Below, piece by piece: positions 15,673-23,673 of a stretch of DNA of 64,000 nucleotides. Under the pieces are notes generated by a model. It did not search any database and was not told the origin of the DNA. It saw nothing but the letters and a program-made list of their open reading frames with translations. Position 1 is the first letter of the stretch. Each line of letters begins with the position of its first letter. The position numbers and the translations under genes are program-made. Origin of the DNA: Paraburkholderia sp. CNPSo 3272. Its GTDB lineage: Bacteria; Pseudomonadota; Gammaproteobacteria; Burkholderiales; Burkholderiaceae. Location of the stretch: the NCBI RefSeq assembly GCF_024206495.1, contig NZ_JAMBPQ010000005.1, forward strand, positions 285,803-349,802, in the 5' to 3' direction.

Positions 15673-18057
15673 CTATTTACGCGCCAGATCGCCCTGGTGC
15701 GCCGCGGCGCGCCACATGCCTTCGTAGGCCGCCTCGACGCCACGCGCGAAGCATTCGCCGTCCATGAGCGGCGAGTGCGCCATGCGTTCGCGCAGCGCCG
15801 CGCGCAGATTCGCGAGGCGCCGCAGGTCGTTTGCGAGACTCACCGCCGTTTCCACGAATGCGTCGTCGGAATCGGCGGCCAATTCGGGAAGGCCGAGATT
15901 CGCGAGCTGGCTCAAGCCCGCACGCCCCGCCACGGTCGGCCCGATCCGGGTGACGACGGGCACCCCCATCCACAACGCGTCGAGCGAGGTGGTATGGCCG
16001 TTGTACGGCAAGGTGTCGAGCCCGAGGTCGACCTCGTGATAGCTGCGCAGATAATCCGCGCGCGGCCGGAACGGCAGGAAGCGCACGCGCAACGGGTCGA
16101 TGCCGGCCCGCGCCAGCCGCTGCGCGAGGCGGCGCCTCGCTTCGCCCTCGGCGGCCATGAGCACGAGGCGCGCCGCAGGCAAGCGCGCGAATACACGGGC
16201 CCACAGGTTCAGCGTCGTATCGGTGAGCTTGCACGGGTTGTTCAGGCTGCCGAACGTGACGTATCCCCCGCTCGATGCCGGCAGCGCATTCACTTCGGGT
16301 TCCGAAGCAAGCGGGGCATAACACCAGAACGTGTGCGGCAAACGCCACGACTTTTCGCTGTAGTGGCGATCGTGCGCAGGCGGATCGAGCCAGGGATCGG
16401 TGAGCCGCCAGTCCATCGCGCCGATTCCGGTCGTGCCGGGATAAGCAAGCCACGCGACTTGCACCGGCGCCGGCTTGCGCGCGAACAGCAAAGGCCGGCC
16501 ATTGGACATGTGCATCGTGAGATCGACGAGGATATCGATGCCATCCGCGCGGATCTGGTCCGCCAGCGCCGCGTCGCGCAACGTCCGTACGTCGTGCCAC
16601 TCGTCGACGTGCGCGGCAAGTCGCGCAGTCGTCGCATCGGGCCTGACCACGCTCGAATATGCGTGAATCTCAAAGCGCGTGCGGTCGTGGTGAGAGAACA
16701 GCGGCGTCATGAACAATGCCTGGCAATGCTCACGAAAATCGCTCGATACGTACCCGATGCGCAAGCGCCGTCCCGCGGCCGGTTCGACAGGCGCCTGCGT
16801 GCGCTGCACGCCAAGCGGTGCTTCGTGCTGCGCGGACCAGCGTCTCGCCTCGTCGAGAATCATCCACGGATCTTCGGCCTGGAAAGACAACGCATAAAGA
16901 AGATTGCTGTGCGCGATGAGGTTGCCGGGCTCGCTCGCCACGGCCCGGCGAAAGCATTCGATGCCTTCGTCCAGGTCCCCGCGGTCCTTGAGCACGTTGC
17001 CGAGATTGTTGAGCGTGGCCGAACGCGACGGATCGAAGTCGAGGGCCTGGCGCAAGAGCGCTTGCGCCTCGTCGAGGCTGCCGAGCGTGCGCATCAGGTT
17101 GGCGGCGTTGTTGAACGCGTCGACGAAATCCGGCCGGGCGCGGATAGCCGTTTCGTACGCTTCGCGTGCAGCCGCGTAATCGCCGAGATCGCGGCAGACA
17201 TTCCCAAGGTTGTTCGCCGCTTCCGCATGCGCCGCGTCGAGCGCCAGCGCTCGGCGATATTGCGCTTCGGCCTCACGCAAACGGCCGCGCGCCTGCAACG
17301 CGACGCCGTAGTTGTAGGCCGCGTGCGCGATCTGCGGCTCGATGGCCACCGCGCGTTCGAGCAGGGGCAATGCCTCGTCCAGATGGTCGAGGCGCGTCAA
17401 CAGCACCCCGAGGTTGATCATCGCGACAGCGCTTTCCGGCGCGGCCGCCAATGCGGAACGCAAGCTTTCGAGCGCCTCCTCGTCCTGCCCCGCTTCCTGC
17501 AGCAACGTGCCGAGGTTCGTCAATGCGTTGACATCGCCCGGCTGCAAGGCGAGCGCGCGGCGATAAGCGGCCTCGGCCTCGACGGATTCGCCCAGCAGAC
17601 GCAGGCAATTGCCGAGGTTGTTCCAGGCGTCGGCGCGGTTCGCCTCGCGCTCCAGCGCCGCCCGCCACGCTGCCACCGCTTCGACCAGCGCACCCTGCGC
17701 CTGCAGCGCCGAGCCGAGCCCGAACCAGAGATCGGCGGACGACGCGTCGTCCGTCAGCAGAGCGCGATAGACCTGCGCCGCTTCGGCATGGCGTGCTGCC
17801 ATGGCATACGCCTGTCCCAACGCTTCGCGATAGCGCCGCTGACCGGGCTCGACGGCGAGCGCGCGCTGCAACCAGCCGATCGCATCACCCGGCGCGCCTT
17901 CCTGCAAACCGATCACGCCGAGGCGCAACATCGCACCCGCGTGCGCTGCGTCGGCTTCGAGCAGTTGCATGTACAAATTTCGCGCGCGCGGCAGGTCGCC
18001 GGCGAAATGGCGCTCACTGGCGCGCTCGTAAAGGGAGTCGTTCTGCATCGGGCTCAC
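15673..18057 (-). CDS. TPR-repeat protein with O-GlcNAc-transferase-like (GT41) domain
   Basis: A 794-residue protein. Residues about 5-400 are at least ten tetratricopeptide repeats (recurring A..LG..L...G....A...Y..AL...P), and the remaining 390 residues are a glycosyltransferase family 41 / SPINDLY C-terminal domain (RIGYVSSDFREHCQALFMTPLFSHHDR ... LTMHMSNGRPLLFARKPAPVQVAWLAYPGTTG ... FGSLNNPCKLT ... LGLDTLPYNGHTTSLDALWMGVPVVT). In eukaryotes GT41 adds O-GlcNAc or O-fucose to proteins; bacterial members are proposed protein or adhesin glycosyltransferases. No adhesin or flagellin gene is nearby to name the target. It is upstream of uvrA on the same strand, but the SOS box between them suggests separate control. 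Confidence 0.9.
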   Translation of the reverse strand: MSPMQNDSLYERASERHFAGDLPRARNLYMQLLEADAAHAGAMLRLGVIGLQEGAPGDAIGWLQRALAVEPGQRRYREALGQAYAMAARHAEAAQVYRALLTDDASSADLWFGLGSALQAQGALVEAVAAWRAALEREANRADAWNNLGNCLRLLGESVEAEAAYRRALALQPGDVNALTNLGTLLQEAGQDEEALESLRSALAAAPESAVAMINLGVLLTRLDHLDEALPLLERAVAIEPQIAHAAYNYGVALQARGRLREAEAQYRRALALDAAHAEAANNLGNVCRDLGDYAAAREAYETAIRARPDFVDAFNNAANLMRTLGSLDEAQALLRQALDFDPSRSATLNNLGNVLKDRGDLDEGIECFRRAVASEPGNLIAHSNLLYALSFQAEDPWMILDEARRWSAQHEAPLGVQRTQAPVEPAAGRRLRIGYVSSDFREHCQALFMTPLFSHHDRTRFEIHAYSSVVRPDATTARLAAHVDEWHDVRTLRDAALADQIRADGIDILVDLTMHMSNGRPLLFARKPAPVQVAWLAYPGTTGIGAMDWRLTDPWLDPPAHDRHYSEKSWRLPHTFWCYAPLASEPEVNALPASSGGYVTFGSLNNPCKLTDTTLNLWARVFARLPAARLVLMAAEGEARRRLAQRLARAGIDPLRVRFLPFRPRADYLRSYHEVDLGLDTLPYNGHTTSLDALWMGVPVVTRIGPTVAGRAGLSQLANLGLPELAADSDDAFVETAVSLANDLRRLANLRAALRERMAHSPLMDGECFARGVEAAYEGMWRAAAHQGDLARK

Positions 18058-18275
18058 TGGAATTCGTGCAACGAAGTCGTTACCAAACCTTATTCGATCT
18101 TAACGGCAGTTTCTTTCGAAACCTTCACAGCCGTTCTGCTACCAACTATTGAGCACATTCATCGCACACGAAAAACCTTTCCTTCAAACTCGAAAGGCAG
18201 GCGGACATGCGGCGACACGCGATGCGCGACGCATCCGGCCGCGCGCCGCCACTCAGCTTCGACAGGAGCCCGACG

Positions 18276-19304
18276 ATGAACAAGACGATGCAAGCCGCGG
18301 TAGTCCGCGCATTTGGCAAACCCCTCGTGCTGGAGGAAGTGACCGTCCCCGCTCCGGGGCCAGGCGAGCTGCTCGTGAAAATCGAAGCGTGCGGCGTGTG
18401 CCACACGGACCTGCACGCCGCGCACGGCGACTGGCCCGTGAAGCCGCAGCCGCCGTTCATTCCCGGTCACGAGGGCGTCGGCTATGTCGTGGGTGTGGGC
18501 GCGGGCGTCACGCACGTGAAGGAAGGCGATCGCGTGGGCATTCCGTGGCTCTACTCGGCATGCGGCCATTGCGAACATTGCCTCGGCGGCTGGGAAACGC
18601 TTTGCGAGCAGCAGCAGAACACCGGCTATTCGGTCAACGGCGGGTTCGCGCAATACGCGAAAGCCGACGCGACTTACGTCGGTTTGCTGCCGAAAAATAT
18701 CGACTTCATCGAAATCGCACCCGTGCTCTGCGCCGGCGTGACCGTCTACAAGGGCCTGAAAGTCACCGACACGCGCCCTGGCAACTGGGTCGCGATTTCC
18801 GGCGTGGGCGGCCTCGGCCACATGGCCGTGCAATACGCGCGCGCGATGGGGCTCAACGTCGCTGCCGTCGATGTCGACGATACGAAACTCGAACTGGCGA
18901 AACGCCTCGGCGCGACCGTGACGGTCAACGCGAAAACCACTGATCCCGCTGCGTATCTGAAGAAGGAAATTGGCGGCGCGCACGGCGTGCTCGTGACCGC
19001 GGTCTCCCCCGTTGCGTTTTCGCAGGCGCTCGGCATGGTGCGCCGGGGCGGCACGGTGTCGCTGAATGGGCTGCCGCCCGGCGACTTCCCGCTGCCGATC
19101 TTCGACATGGTGCTGGGCGGCGTGACGGTGCGCGGCTCGATCGTCGGCACGCGGCTCGATCTCGAAGAGTCGCTGATGTTCGCGCAGGAAGGCAAGGTCA
19201 AGGCGACCGTCTCCACGGAAAAACTGGAGAACATCAACGACGTGTTCGCGCGCATGGAGCGCGGCGCGATCGAAGGCCGCGTCGTGCTCGATATGGCGGG
19301 CTGA
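18276..19304 (+). CDS. adhP: Zinc-dependent alcohol dehydrogenase, AdhP type
   Basis: NAD-dependent interconversion of primary alcohols and aldehydes in the cytosol. The 342-residue protein has the medium-chain dehydrogenase layout: catalytic zinc ligands in CGVCHTD and PGHEGVG, the structural zinc lobe [15 protein letters not shown], and a Rossmann fold with [13 protein letters not shown]. The start at 18276 follows GACAGGAG by five bases; 23 residues upstream in frame are not family-like. It converges with a monooxygenase gene and neighbours an electrophile-detoxification block, so an aldehyde-clearing role is plausible. Confidence 0.93.
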   Translation: MNKTMQAAVVRAFGKPLVLEEVTVPAPGPGELLVKIEACGVCHTDLHAAHGDWPVKPQPPFIPGHEGVGYVVGVGAGVTHVKEGDRVGIPWLYSACGHCEHCLGGWETLCEQQQNTGYSVNGGFAQYAKADATYVGLLPKNIDFIEIAPVLCAGVTVYKGLKVTDTRPGNWVAISGVGGLGHMAVQYARAMGLNVAAVDVDDTKLELAKRLGATVTVNAKTTDPAAYLKKEIGGAHGVLVTAVSPVAFSQALGMVRRGGTVSLNGLPPGDFPLPIFDMVLGGVTVRGSIVGTRLDLEESLMFAQEGKVKATVSTEKLENINDVFARMERGAIEGRVVLDMAG

Positions 19305-19323
19305 GCGGCGCGCGGCCGCTCAA

Positions 19324-19367
19324 TGAAAAACGCGCCGGACACCGCTGCAAAGCGAGGTCCGGCGCGT
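19324..19367 (-). terminator. Terminator between adhP and the XenA operon
   Basis: An 11-bp stem ACGCGCCGGAC/GTCCGGCGCGT (19330-19367); the T tract is on the minus strand, so it chiefly ends the minus-strand operon coming from 21.7 kb. Confidence 0.8.
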
Positions 19368-19405
19368 CAACGAATCGCCGCAACGATTGCGGCAGAAACA
19401 CGGGC

Positions 19406-19705
19406 TCAGTCGGCGACGTCCACGCCCTTCAGCAGCTTCACCTCAGGCGGCTCCGTCACCCACGCACCAATCTTCGCGCGGTACGCCACGAAGTGCGCGC
19501 TATCGCGATGCGCCTGCACCGCGGCGTCGTCGACATAGGTTTCGTAAAGGTAAAAGCCCGGTGCGCCATCGGCGCGGCGCAGCAGGTCGTAGCGCAAATT
19601 GCCCGGCTCCTTGCGCGTATGCGAAACCATATCGCGCATCAGCGCCTCCACGTCGGCGACGTGCTCGGACTTCGGCGTGATGCTCGCGAATAGATAGACG
19701 GTCAT
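19406..19705 (-). CDS. ABM-family putative quinol monooxygenase
   Basis: A 99-residue protein of the antibiotic biosynthesis monooxygenase (YgiN-like) dimeric alpha/beta barrel family: ITPKSEHVADVEALMRDMVSHTRKEPGNLRYDLLRRADGAPGFYLYETYVDDAAVQAHRDSAHF. Family members oxidise quinols without cofactor or shield them from redox cycling. ATG 19705 starts at the conserved MTVYLFASI; the upstream in-frame ATG at 19744 would add an unrelated leader. It is last in the operon with xenA, 42 bases away. Confidence 0.85.
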   Translation of the reverse strand: MTVYLFASITPKSEHVADVEALMRDMVSHTRKEPGNLRYDLLRRADGAPGFYLYETYVDDAAVQAHRDSAHFVAYRAKIGAWVTEPPEVKLLKGVDVAD

Positions 19706-19747
19706 CGGTATTCCCTCATCGTCAACGGTTGAACCGGTCGGCAAATT

Positions 19748-20845
19748 TCAGCCGACCTTGTAGCGCTCGAGCCAGTGCGCGTACGGCGCGGGCAAGGTCC
19801 ACGCGGCGCGTTCGACACCGAGTTCCTGAGCCGCGAAATACGGCCAGTGCGGATTCGCGAGATGCGCGCGCCCGACCATCACGACGTCGAGTTGCTCCTT
19901 CGCCACCGAGCGCTCGGCCAGTTCCGGCGTGCCGATACCCCATGCCGACGACACCGGCAGACCGCTTGCGCGACGCACCTTTTGTGCGATCGGCGCAAGG
20001 AACGCGGGCGCCCACGGAATCTGCGCGGCGGGCGTCGAGAAACCGACGCTCACACCCAGCATGTCGAGGCCTTCGCGCTTGAAGCCCTTGGCCAGTTCGA
20101 TCGATTCGGCAAGCGTTTCCTCGTCGCGGCCATCGTACTCGATCACGCCAAAGCGCGCCGTCAGCGGCAGATGCTCCGGCCAGACCTTGCGCACCGCGGC
20201 CAGCGTTTCCAGCAGGAATCGGCTGCGGTTTTCAAGGCTGCCGCCGTAGATATCGTCGCGCTGGTTCGAATGCGTCGAGAAAAAGCTCTGGCCGAGATAG
20301 CCGTGCGCAAAGTGCAGTTCGAGCCATTCGAAGCCGGCTTCGAGCGCGCGCTTCGCCGCGGCCACGAAGTCCTCGCGCACACGTGCAATGTCGTCGATCG
20401 TCATCGCCTTCGGCACCTTCGGCAAATGCGCGCCGAACGCCGTTGCCGAGGGCGCGATGGTCTGCCAGCCGCGCGCATCGCCTTCGGCGATGTGGTCGTC
20501 GCCTTCCCACGGGCGGTTCGCGCTCGCCTTGCGGCCCGCGTGCGCAATCTGGATGCCGGGCACGGCGCCCGCCGCCTTGATCGCCGCGACGGTCGGCTTG
20601 AACGCTTCCATCTGCGCGTCGTTCCACAGGCCCGTGCAACCCGGCGTAATGCGGCCTTCGGGCGAAACCGCCGTCGCCTCGACGATCACGAGGCCCGCGC
20701 CGCCCCGCGCGATCTGCGCGTAGTGGACGTGGTGCCAGTCGTTGATCACGCCATCGACGGCCATGTACTGGCACATCGGCGGCACGGCGATGCGGTTGCG
20801 CAGGGACACGCCCTTGAGCTTGAACGGTTCGAACAATGCGGACAT
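19748..20845 (-). CDS. Old-yellow-enzyme ene-reductase, XenA-like
   Basis: An FMN- and NAD(P)H-dependent reductase of the old yellow enzyme superfamily, reducing alpha,beta-unsaturated carbonyls and nitro compounds. The 365 residues follow Pseudomonas XenA/YqjM closely: FKLKGVSLRNRIAVPPMCQYMA (redox-tuning Cys at about 25), QIAHAGRKAS, the substrate-binding HFAHGYLGQSFFS, and ARFGVIEYDG. It sits downstream of a DJ-1 family gene under a TetR operator, the arrangement of NemR-NemA detoxification systems. Confidence 0.93.
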   Translation of the reverse strand: MSALFEPFKLKGVSLRNRIAVPPMCQYMAVDGVINDWHHVHYAQIARGGAGLVIVEATAVSPEGRITPGCTGLWNDAQMEAFKPTVAAIKAAGAVPGIQIAHAGRKASANRPWEGDDHIAEGDARGWQTIAPSATAFGAHLPKVPKAMTIDDIARVREDFVAAAKRALEAGFEWLELHFAHGYLGQSFFSTHSNQRDDIYGGSLENRSRFLLETLAAVRKVWPEHLPLTARFGVIEYDGRDEETLAESIELAKGFKREGLDMLGVSVGFSTPAAQIPWAPAFLAPIAQKVRRASGLPVSSAWGIGTPELAERSVAKEQLDVVMVGRAHLANPHWPYFAAQELGVERAAWTLPAPYAHWLERYKVG

Positions 20846-20909
20846 CTACAGCTCCTTTCTTGGCACAGGTCGCGCGTCGCGCGGCATCTGCGCCGGTTGG
20901 CAAAAACGG

Positions 20910-20980
20910 GATTTCCTTGCGGCAACGCGCAGCCGCACACGCGCTGCGAGCGCGCCTCGCAGCGTTGCCGAAAGGAAATC
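20910..20980. repeat. Long nested inverted repeat between DJ-1 gene and xenA
   Basis: Nineteen-base arms at 20910-20928 and 20962-20980 (GATTTCCTT..CGGCAACGC and its complement) pair at 18 of 19 positions. The 33-base loop contains a second hairpin (CGCTGCGAG 942-950 / CTCGCAGCG 956-964, offsets from 20000) that shares three bases with the outer right arm. In mRNA this would be a strong structure in the 180-base gap between the two genes; there is no T tract. Confidence 0.8.
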
Positions 20981-21025
20981 GAGGGAAGCGAACGCGCTCG
21001 CCAAGACGCGCGCGTTCGCGCAACT

Positions 21026-21709
21026 TCAAGCGCGGCGCAGCGCCGCGAGCAAGGCTTCGGCCACCGGCTCCGACGAAGCCGGGTTCTGGCCCGTGATGAG
21101 CAGGCCATCGGTTGCGACGTGCGGCTGCCAGTCGGCGGCCTTTGAGTATTGGCCGCCATTGGCCTTCAGCATGTCTTCTACGAGGAACGGCACGACGTCC
21201 GTCAACTGCACGGCGGCTTCTTCGTCATTCGAAAAACCGGTGACCGACTTGCCGGCCACGAGCGGCTTGCCGTCGGCCCCCTTTACGTGACGCAGCACGC
21301 CCGGCGCATGGCAGACGGCAGCGACAGGCTTGCCCGCGTCGATCGTCTTTTCGATCAGCGCGATCGAAACCGGATCTTCTGCCAGATCCCAAAGCGGGCC
21401 GTGGCCGCCCGGGTAGAACACGGCGTCGAATGCGCTCGCGTCGATATCGGCGAGACGCTGCGTATTGGCAAGCGCCGCTTGCGCCTCGGTGTCGGACGCG
21501 AAACGCCGTGTCGCATCGGTCTGCGCCGAGGGATCGCTGCTCTTCGGATCGAGCGGCGGCTGGCCGCCCTTGGGCGATGCGAGCGTGAGCGCAGCGCCAG
21601 CGTCGCGCAACGCGTAGTACGGCGCGGCGAATTCCTCGAGCCAGAAGCCGGTCTTCTTGCCCGTGTTGCCGAGGTCCTCGTGCGAGGTCAAAACGATCAG
21701 TACCTTCAT
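21026..21709 (-). CDS. DJ-1/PfpI family protein, type 1 glutamine amidotransferase-like
   Basis: A 227-residue member of the DJ-1/ThiJ/PfpI superfamily, closest in layout to Hsp31-type proteins: KVLIVLTSHEDLGNTGKKTGFWLEEFAAPYYALRDAG, YPGGHGPLWDLAEDP and the nucleophile elbow AVCHAPGVLR (Cys about 130). Relatives act as glutathione-independent glyoxalase III/deglycase or chaperone. ATG 21709 begins the domain; the upstream start at 21769 lies next to the operator. First gene of the probable operon with xenA and the ABM gene. Confidence 0.88.
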   Translation of the reverse strand: MKVLIVLTSHEDLGNTGKKTGFWLEEFAAPYYALRDAGAALTLASPKGGQPPLDPKSSDPSAQTDATRRFASDTEAQAALANTQRLADIDASAFDAVFYPGGHGPLWDLAEDPVSIALIEKTIDAGKPVAAVCHAPGVLRHVKGADGKPLVAGKSVTGFSNDEEAAVQLTDVVPFLVEDMLKANGGQYSKAADWQPHVATDGLLITGQNPASSEPVAEALLAALRRA

Positions 21710-21774
21710 CGGCGTTCCTTTTTGGGTGAGGTTCGGGCGCTCGCACGCCCTTCGGAAACCGGTATTCATGCATT

Positions 21775-21794
21775 ATTAGACCGGTCGTCTAGTA
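21775..21794. promoter_or_regulatory. TetR/NemR-type operator, copy 1
   Basis: ATTAGACCGGTCGTCTAGTA, core TAGAC-N5-GTCTA. It lies 66 bases upstream of the DJ-1 gene start and is 19/20 identical to the site at 22479-22498. E. coli NemR sites have the same TAGAC half-sites. Confidence 0.8.
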
Positions 21795-21854
21795 CTTCCG
21801 CACACAACGCGACAGTCGCGCGCACGTCGTGCGCCGCCGCAGCTTTCCGTTCGA

Positions 21855-22457
21855 TTAGTTGCGCGGAGGCAGGTTCAACAGGATGCGCGTGGTCGCCATG
21901 GCCGCGTCGAGCGGCTTGCGGTCACGGTGGATCTTCTCGAGCAGCGTGGCGCCGAGCCACAGTTCGTAGAGCGTCACCGCCATGGTCGCAGCGTCGTTCA
22001 CGTCCGCCAGCGAGCCATCCACACGCCCTGCTTCGAGACACGCGGCAATGCGCGAGATCGTCGCATCGGTGCCGAGACGCAGGGCCTCACGCATCGCCTC
22101 GGAAAGGTCGCTCACCTCCGCGCCCAGCTTCGCCGCGAGACACTTGCCTACTGGATCGTCGGCGCACTGGATCAAGCGCCAGTCGTCCCAGTAGCGCATC
22201 AGCTTCTCCGCCGCCGTGCCCGGCGCGCGCACCAGCAGATCGTCGAGACGCTCCGCATACTCGGCGAAATAGGACGTGAGCAAGGCTTCGCCGAACGCTT
22301 CCTTCGAGCCAAAATAGTGATAGAACGACCCTTTAGGCACACCGGCGGCCGCGAGGATCTCATTGAGACCGACTGCGGAAAAGCCCTTGCCCAGCAAAAT
22401 GGGCATGGCGGTATCGAGGATGTGTTGCCGCACTTCGACGGCTGCCGCTGCATTCAT
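21855..22457 (-). CDS. TetR/AcrR-family regulator, NemR-like
   Basis: A 200-residue repressor. The N-terminal TetR helix-turn-helix is clear (RQHILDTAMPILLGKGFSAVGLNEILAAAGVPKGSFYHYFGSKEAFGEALL), the C-terminal part is a TetR_C ligand domain with a Cys pair region (LIQCADDPVGKCLAAKLGAE) like the redox-sensing cysteines of NemR. ATG 22457 is chosen because the family start is MN...VRQHIL; the frame is open to 22577 but that part crosses the operator. An operator copy lies 22 bases upstream, so autorepression is expected. Confidence 0.9.
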   Translation of the reverse strand: MNAAAAVEVRQHILDTAMPILLGKGFSAVGLNEILAAAGVPKGSFYHYFGSKEAFGEALLTSYFAEYAERLDDLLVRAPGTAAEKLMRYWDDWRLIQCADDPVGKCLAAKLGAEVSDLSEAMREALRLGTDATISRIAACLEAGRVDGSLADVNDAATMAVTLYELWLGATLLEKIHRDRKPLDAAMATTRILLNLPPRN

Positions 22458-22478
22458 GAGACGACATGGTACAGAGCG

Positions 22479-22498
22479 ATTAGACCAGTCGTCTAGTA
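22479..22498. promoter_or_regulatory. TetR/NemR-type operator, copy 2
   Basis: ATTAGACCAGTCGTCTAGTA, one base different from the copy at 21775-21794. It sits between the tetR start (22457) and the divergent hydrolase gene (22581), so it can control both. Confidence 0.8.
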
Positions 22499-22536
22499 AT
22501 CTCCCATGATGAGTAATGGCATTGCATCGCCCCCAG

Positions 22537-22567
22537 CAACCAGGCAACCAGGCAACCAGGTAACCAG
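22537..22567. repeat. Octanucleotide tandem repeat CAACCAGG, about 3.9 copies
   Basis: Three perfect CAACCAGG units (22537-22560) and a fourth with T for C at its first base, directly before the ribosome-binding site of the SGNH hydrolase. Slippage could change leader length but not a reading frame. Confidence 0.85.
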
Positions 22568-22580
22568 AAAGAGGCAACCC

Positions 22581-23231
22581 ATGACGTCACGCACCCTGCT
22601 CTGTTACGGCGATTCCAATACTCACGGCACGAAGCCGCTGACCGTGCCCGGCGTGTCCGAGCGATTCGGCCCCACCGACCGCTGGCCCGGCGTGCTGCGC
22701 GACGCGCTCGGGCCGGGCTGGACGATCATCGAGGAAGGCCTGCCCGCGCGCACCACGGTTCACGACGATCCCATCGAAGGCCGGCACAAGAACGGCCTCG
22801 CCTATCTGCGCCCGTGCCTTGAAAGCCAGTTGCCCGTCGATGTGGTCGCGCTGATGCTCGGCACCAACGACCTCAAGACACGCTTTTCCGTCACGCCGAC
22901 CGACATTGCGAACTCGGTGGACGTGCTGCTCGAAACGCTCGTCGCTTGCCGCGCGGGTCCGGCCGGCTTGACGCCGCACGTGCTGCTCATGGCGCCGGCG
23001 CCGATCGAAGAGATTGGCTTCCTCGGCGAGATCTTCACGGGCGGCGCCGCGAAATCGCGCCTGCTTGCCCCGCTCTACGAGCGCGTGGCCGTGAAGTACG
23101 GCTCGGCGTTTCTCGACGCCGGCGAATTCGCCACCGTCAGCCCCACCGACGGCATTCACTACGAAGCCTCGCAACACCACCAACTCGGCAAGGCCGTCGC
23201 GGAAATCGTGCGCCAGCGCTTCGGCGCATAA
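22581..23231 (+). CDS. SGNH/GDSL hydrolase, MsAcT-like arylesterase/acyltransferase
   Basis: A 216-residue SGNH hydrolase. Block I CYGDSNTHG (Ser about 11), the oxyanion Gly region (EEGLPARTTVHDDPIEGR), block III GTNDLK (Asn) and the catalytic DGIHYEASQHHQLG (Asp-x-x-His near the C-terminus) are all present. The length and the pattern RWPGVLRD..G....EEGL.ARTT..DDP match the Mycobacterium smegmatis acyltransferase MsAcT, noted for transesterification and peracid formation in water. Start 22581 follows GAAAGAGG. No signal peptide, so cytosolic. Confidence 0.9.
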   Translation: MTSRTLLCYGDSNTHGTKPLTVPGVSERFGPTDRWPGVLRDALGPGWTIIEEGLPARTTVHDDPIEGRHKNGLAYLRPCLESQLPVDVVALMLGTNDLKTRFSVTPTDIANSVDVLLETLVACRAGPAGLTPHVLLMAPAPIEEIGFLGEIFTGGAAKSRLLAPLYERVAVKYGSAFLDAGEFATVSPTDGIHYEASQHHQLGKAVAEIVRQRFGA

Positions 23232-23246
23232 ACGCCTGTCAGGCCG

Positions 23247-23289
23247 CAAAAAGAAAAACGCCGCCGGGCCCGAAGGCCTGGCGGCGTTT
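23247..23289. terminator. Bidirectional terminator between SGNH hydrolase and cyoD
   Basis: Ten-bp stem AAACGCCGCC/GGCGGCGTTT (23256-23289) with T runs on both strands; it serves both convergent units. Confidence 0.85.
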
Positions 23290-23343
23290 CCATTTGCGCT
23301 TCACCCGAAGCGAGCGAAGCGCAAGTCCAGCAACGATGAACGC

Positions 23344-23673
23344 TTAACGCGACATCATGTTCATGCTGACGTTGTGCATGACCCACAGAGTACCGACGAC
23401 CACGATCAGGACCGTCAACACCGTAAAGCCAAATGCCGTCACGTTCCAGCGCTGGCCCGACGACGTGTTCATGTGCAGGAAGAACACGAGGTGAACCACG
23501 ATCTGCACGACTGCCAGAACGGCGAGGCCGAGCAGCGCGGTTTCGCGCGAAAAGCCGCCATGCAGCACGAGCCAGAACGAAGCGGCCGTGAGCACCACCG
23601 CCAGGACGAAACCAACCACGTAGCTGCCTACGCTGCCGTGGCTTTCTTCTTCATGGATAGGATGAGCACTCAT
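23344..23673 (-). CDS. cyoD: Cytochrome bo3 quinol oxidase subunit IV
   Basis: A 109-residue subunit with three transmembrane helices (GSYVVGFVLAVVLTAASFWLVL; ALLGLAVLAVVQIVVHLVFFLHM; TVLIVVVGTLWVMHN), the CyoD/COX4_pro profile. It assists assembly of the copper site of subunit I. Its ATG directly follows the cyoC stop codon, as usual in cyo operons. No cyoE (haem O synthase) follows; that gene must be elsewhere. Confidence 0.95.
   Translation of the reverse strand: MSAHPIHEEESHGSVGSYVVGFVLAVVLTAASFWLVLHGGFSRETALLGLAVLAVVQIVVHLVFFLHMNTSSGQRWNVTAFGFTVLTVLIVVVGTLWVMHNVSMNMMSR

Noticed and set aside
15331..18279. 982-codon plus-strand frame
   Set aside because: Antisense to the TPR/GT41 gene and to the start of uvrA; no start signal or domain, and low-complexity Arg-rich composition.
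22537..22567. CRISPR-type array
   Set aside because: The repeat unit is 8 bp with no spacers; it is a simple tandem repeat, and no cas gene is present in the window.
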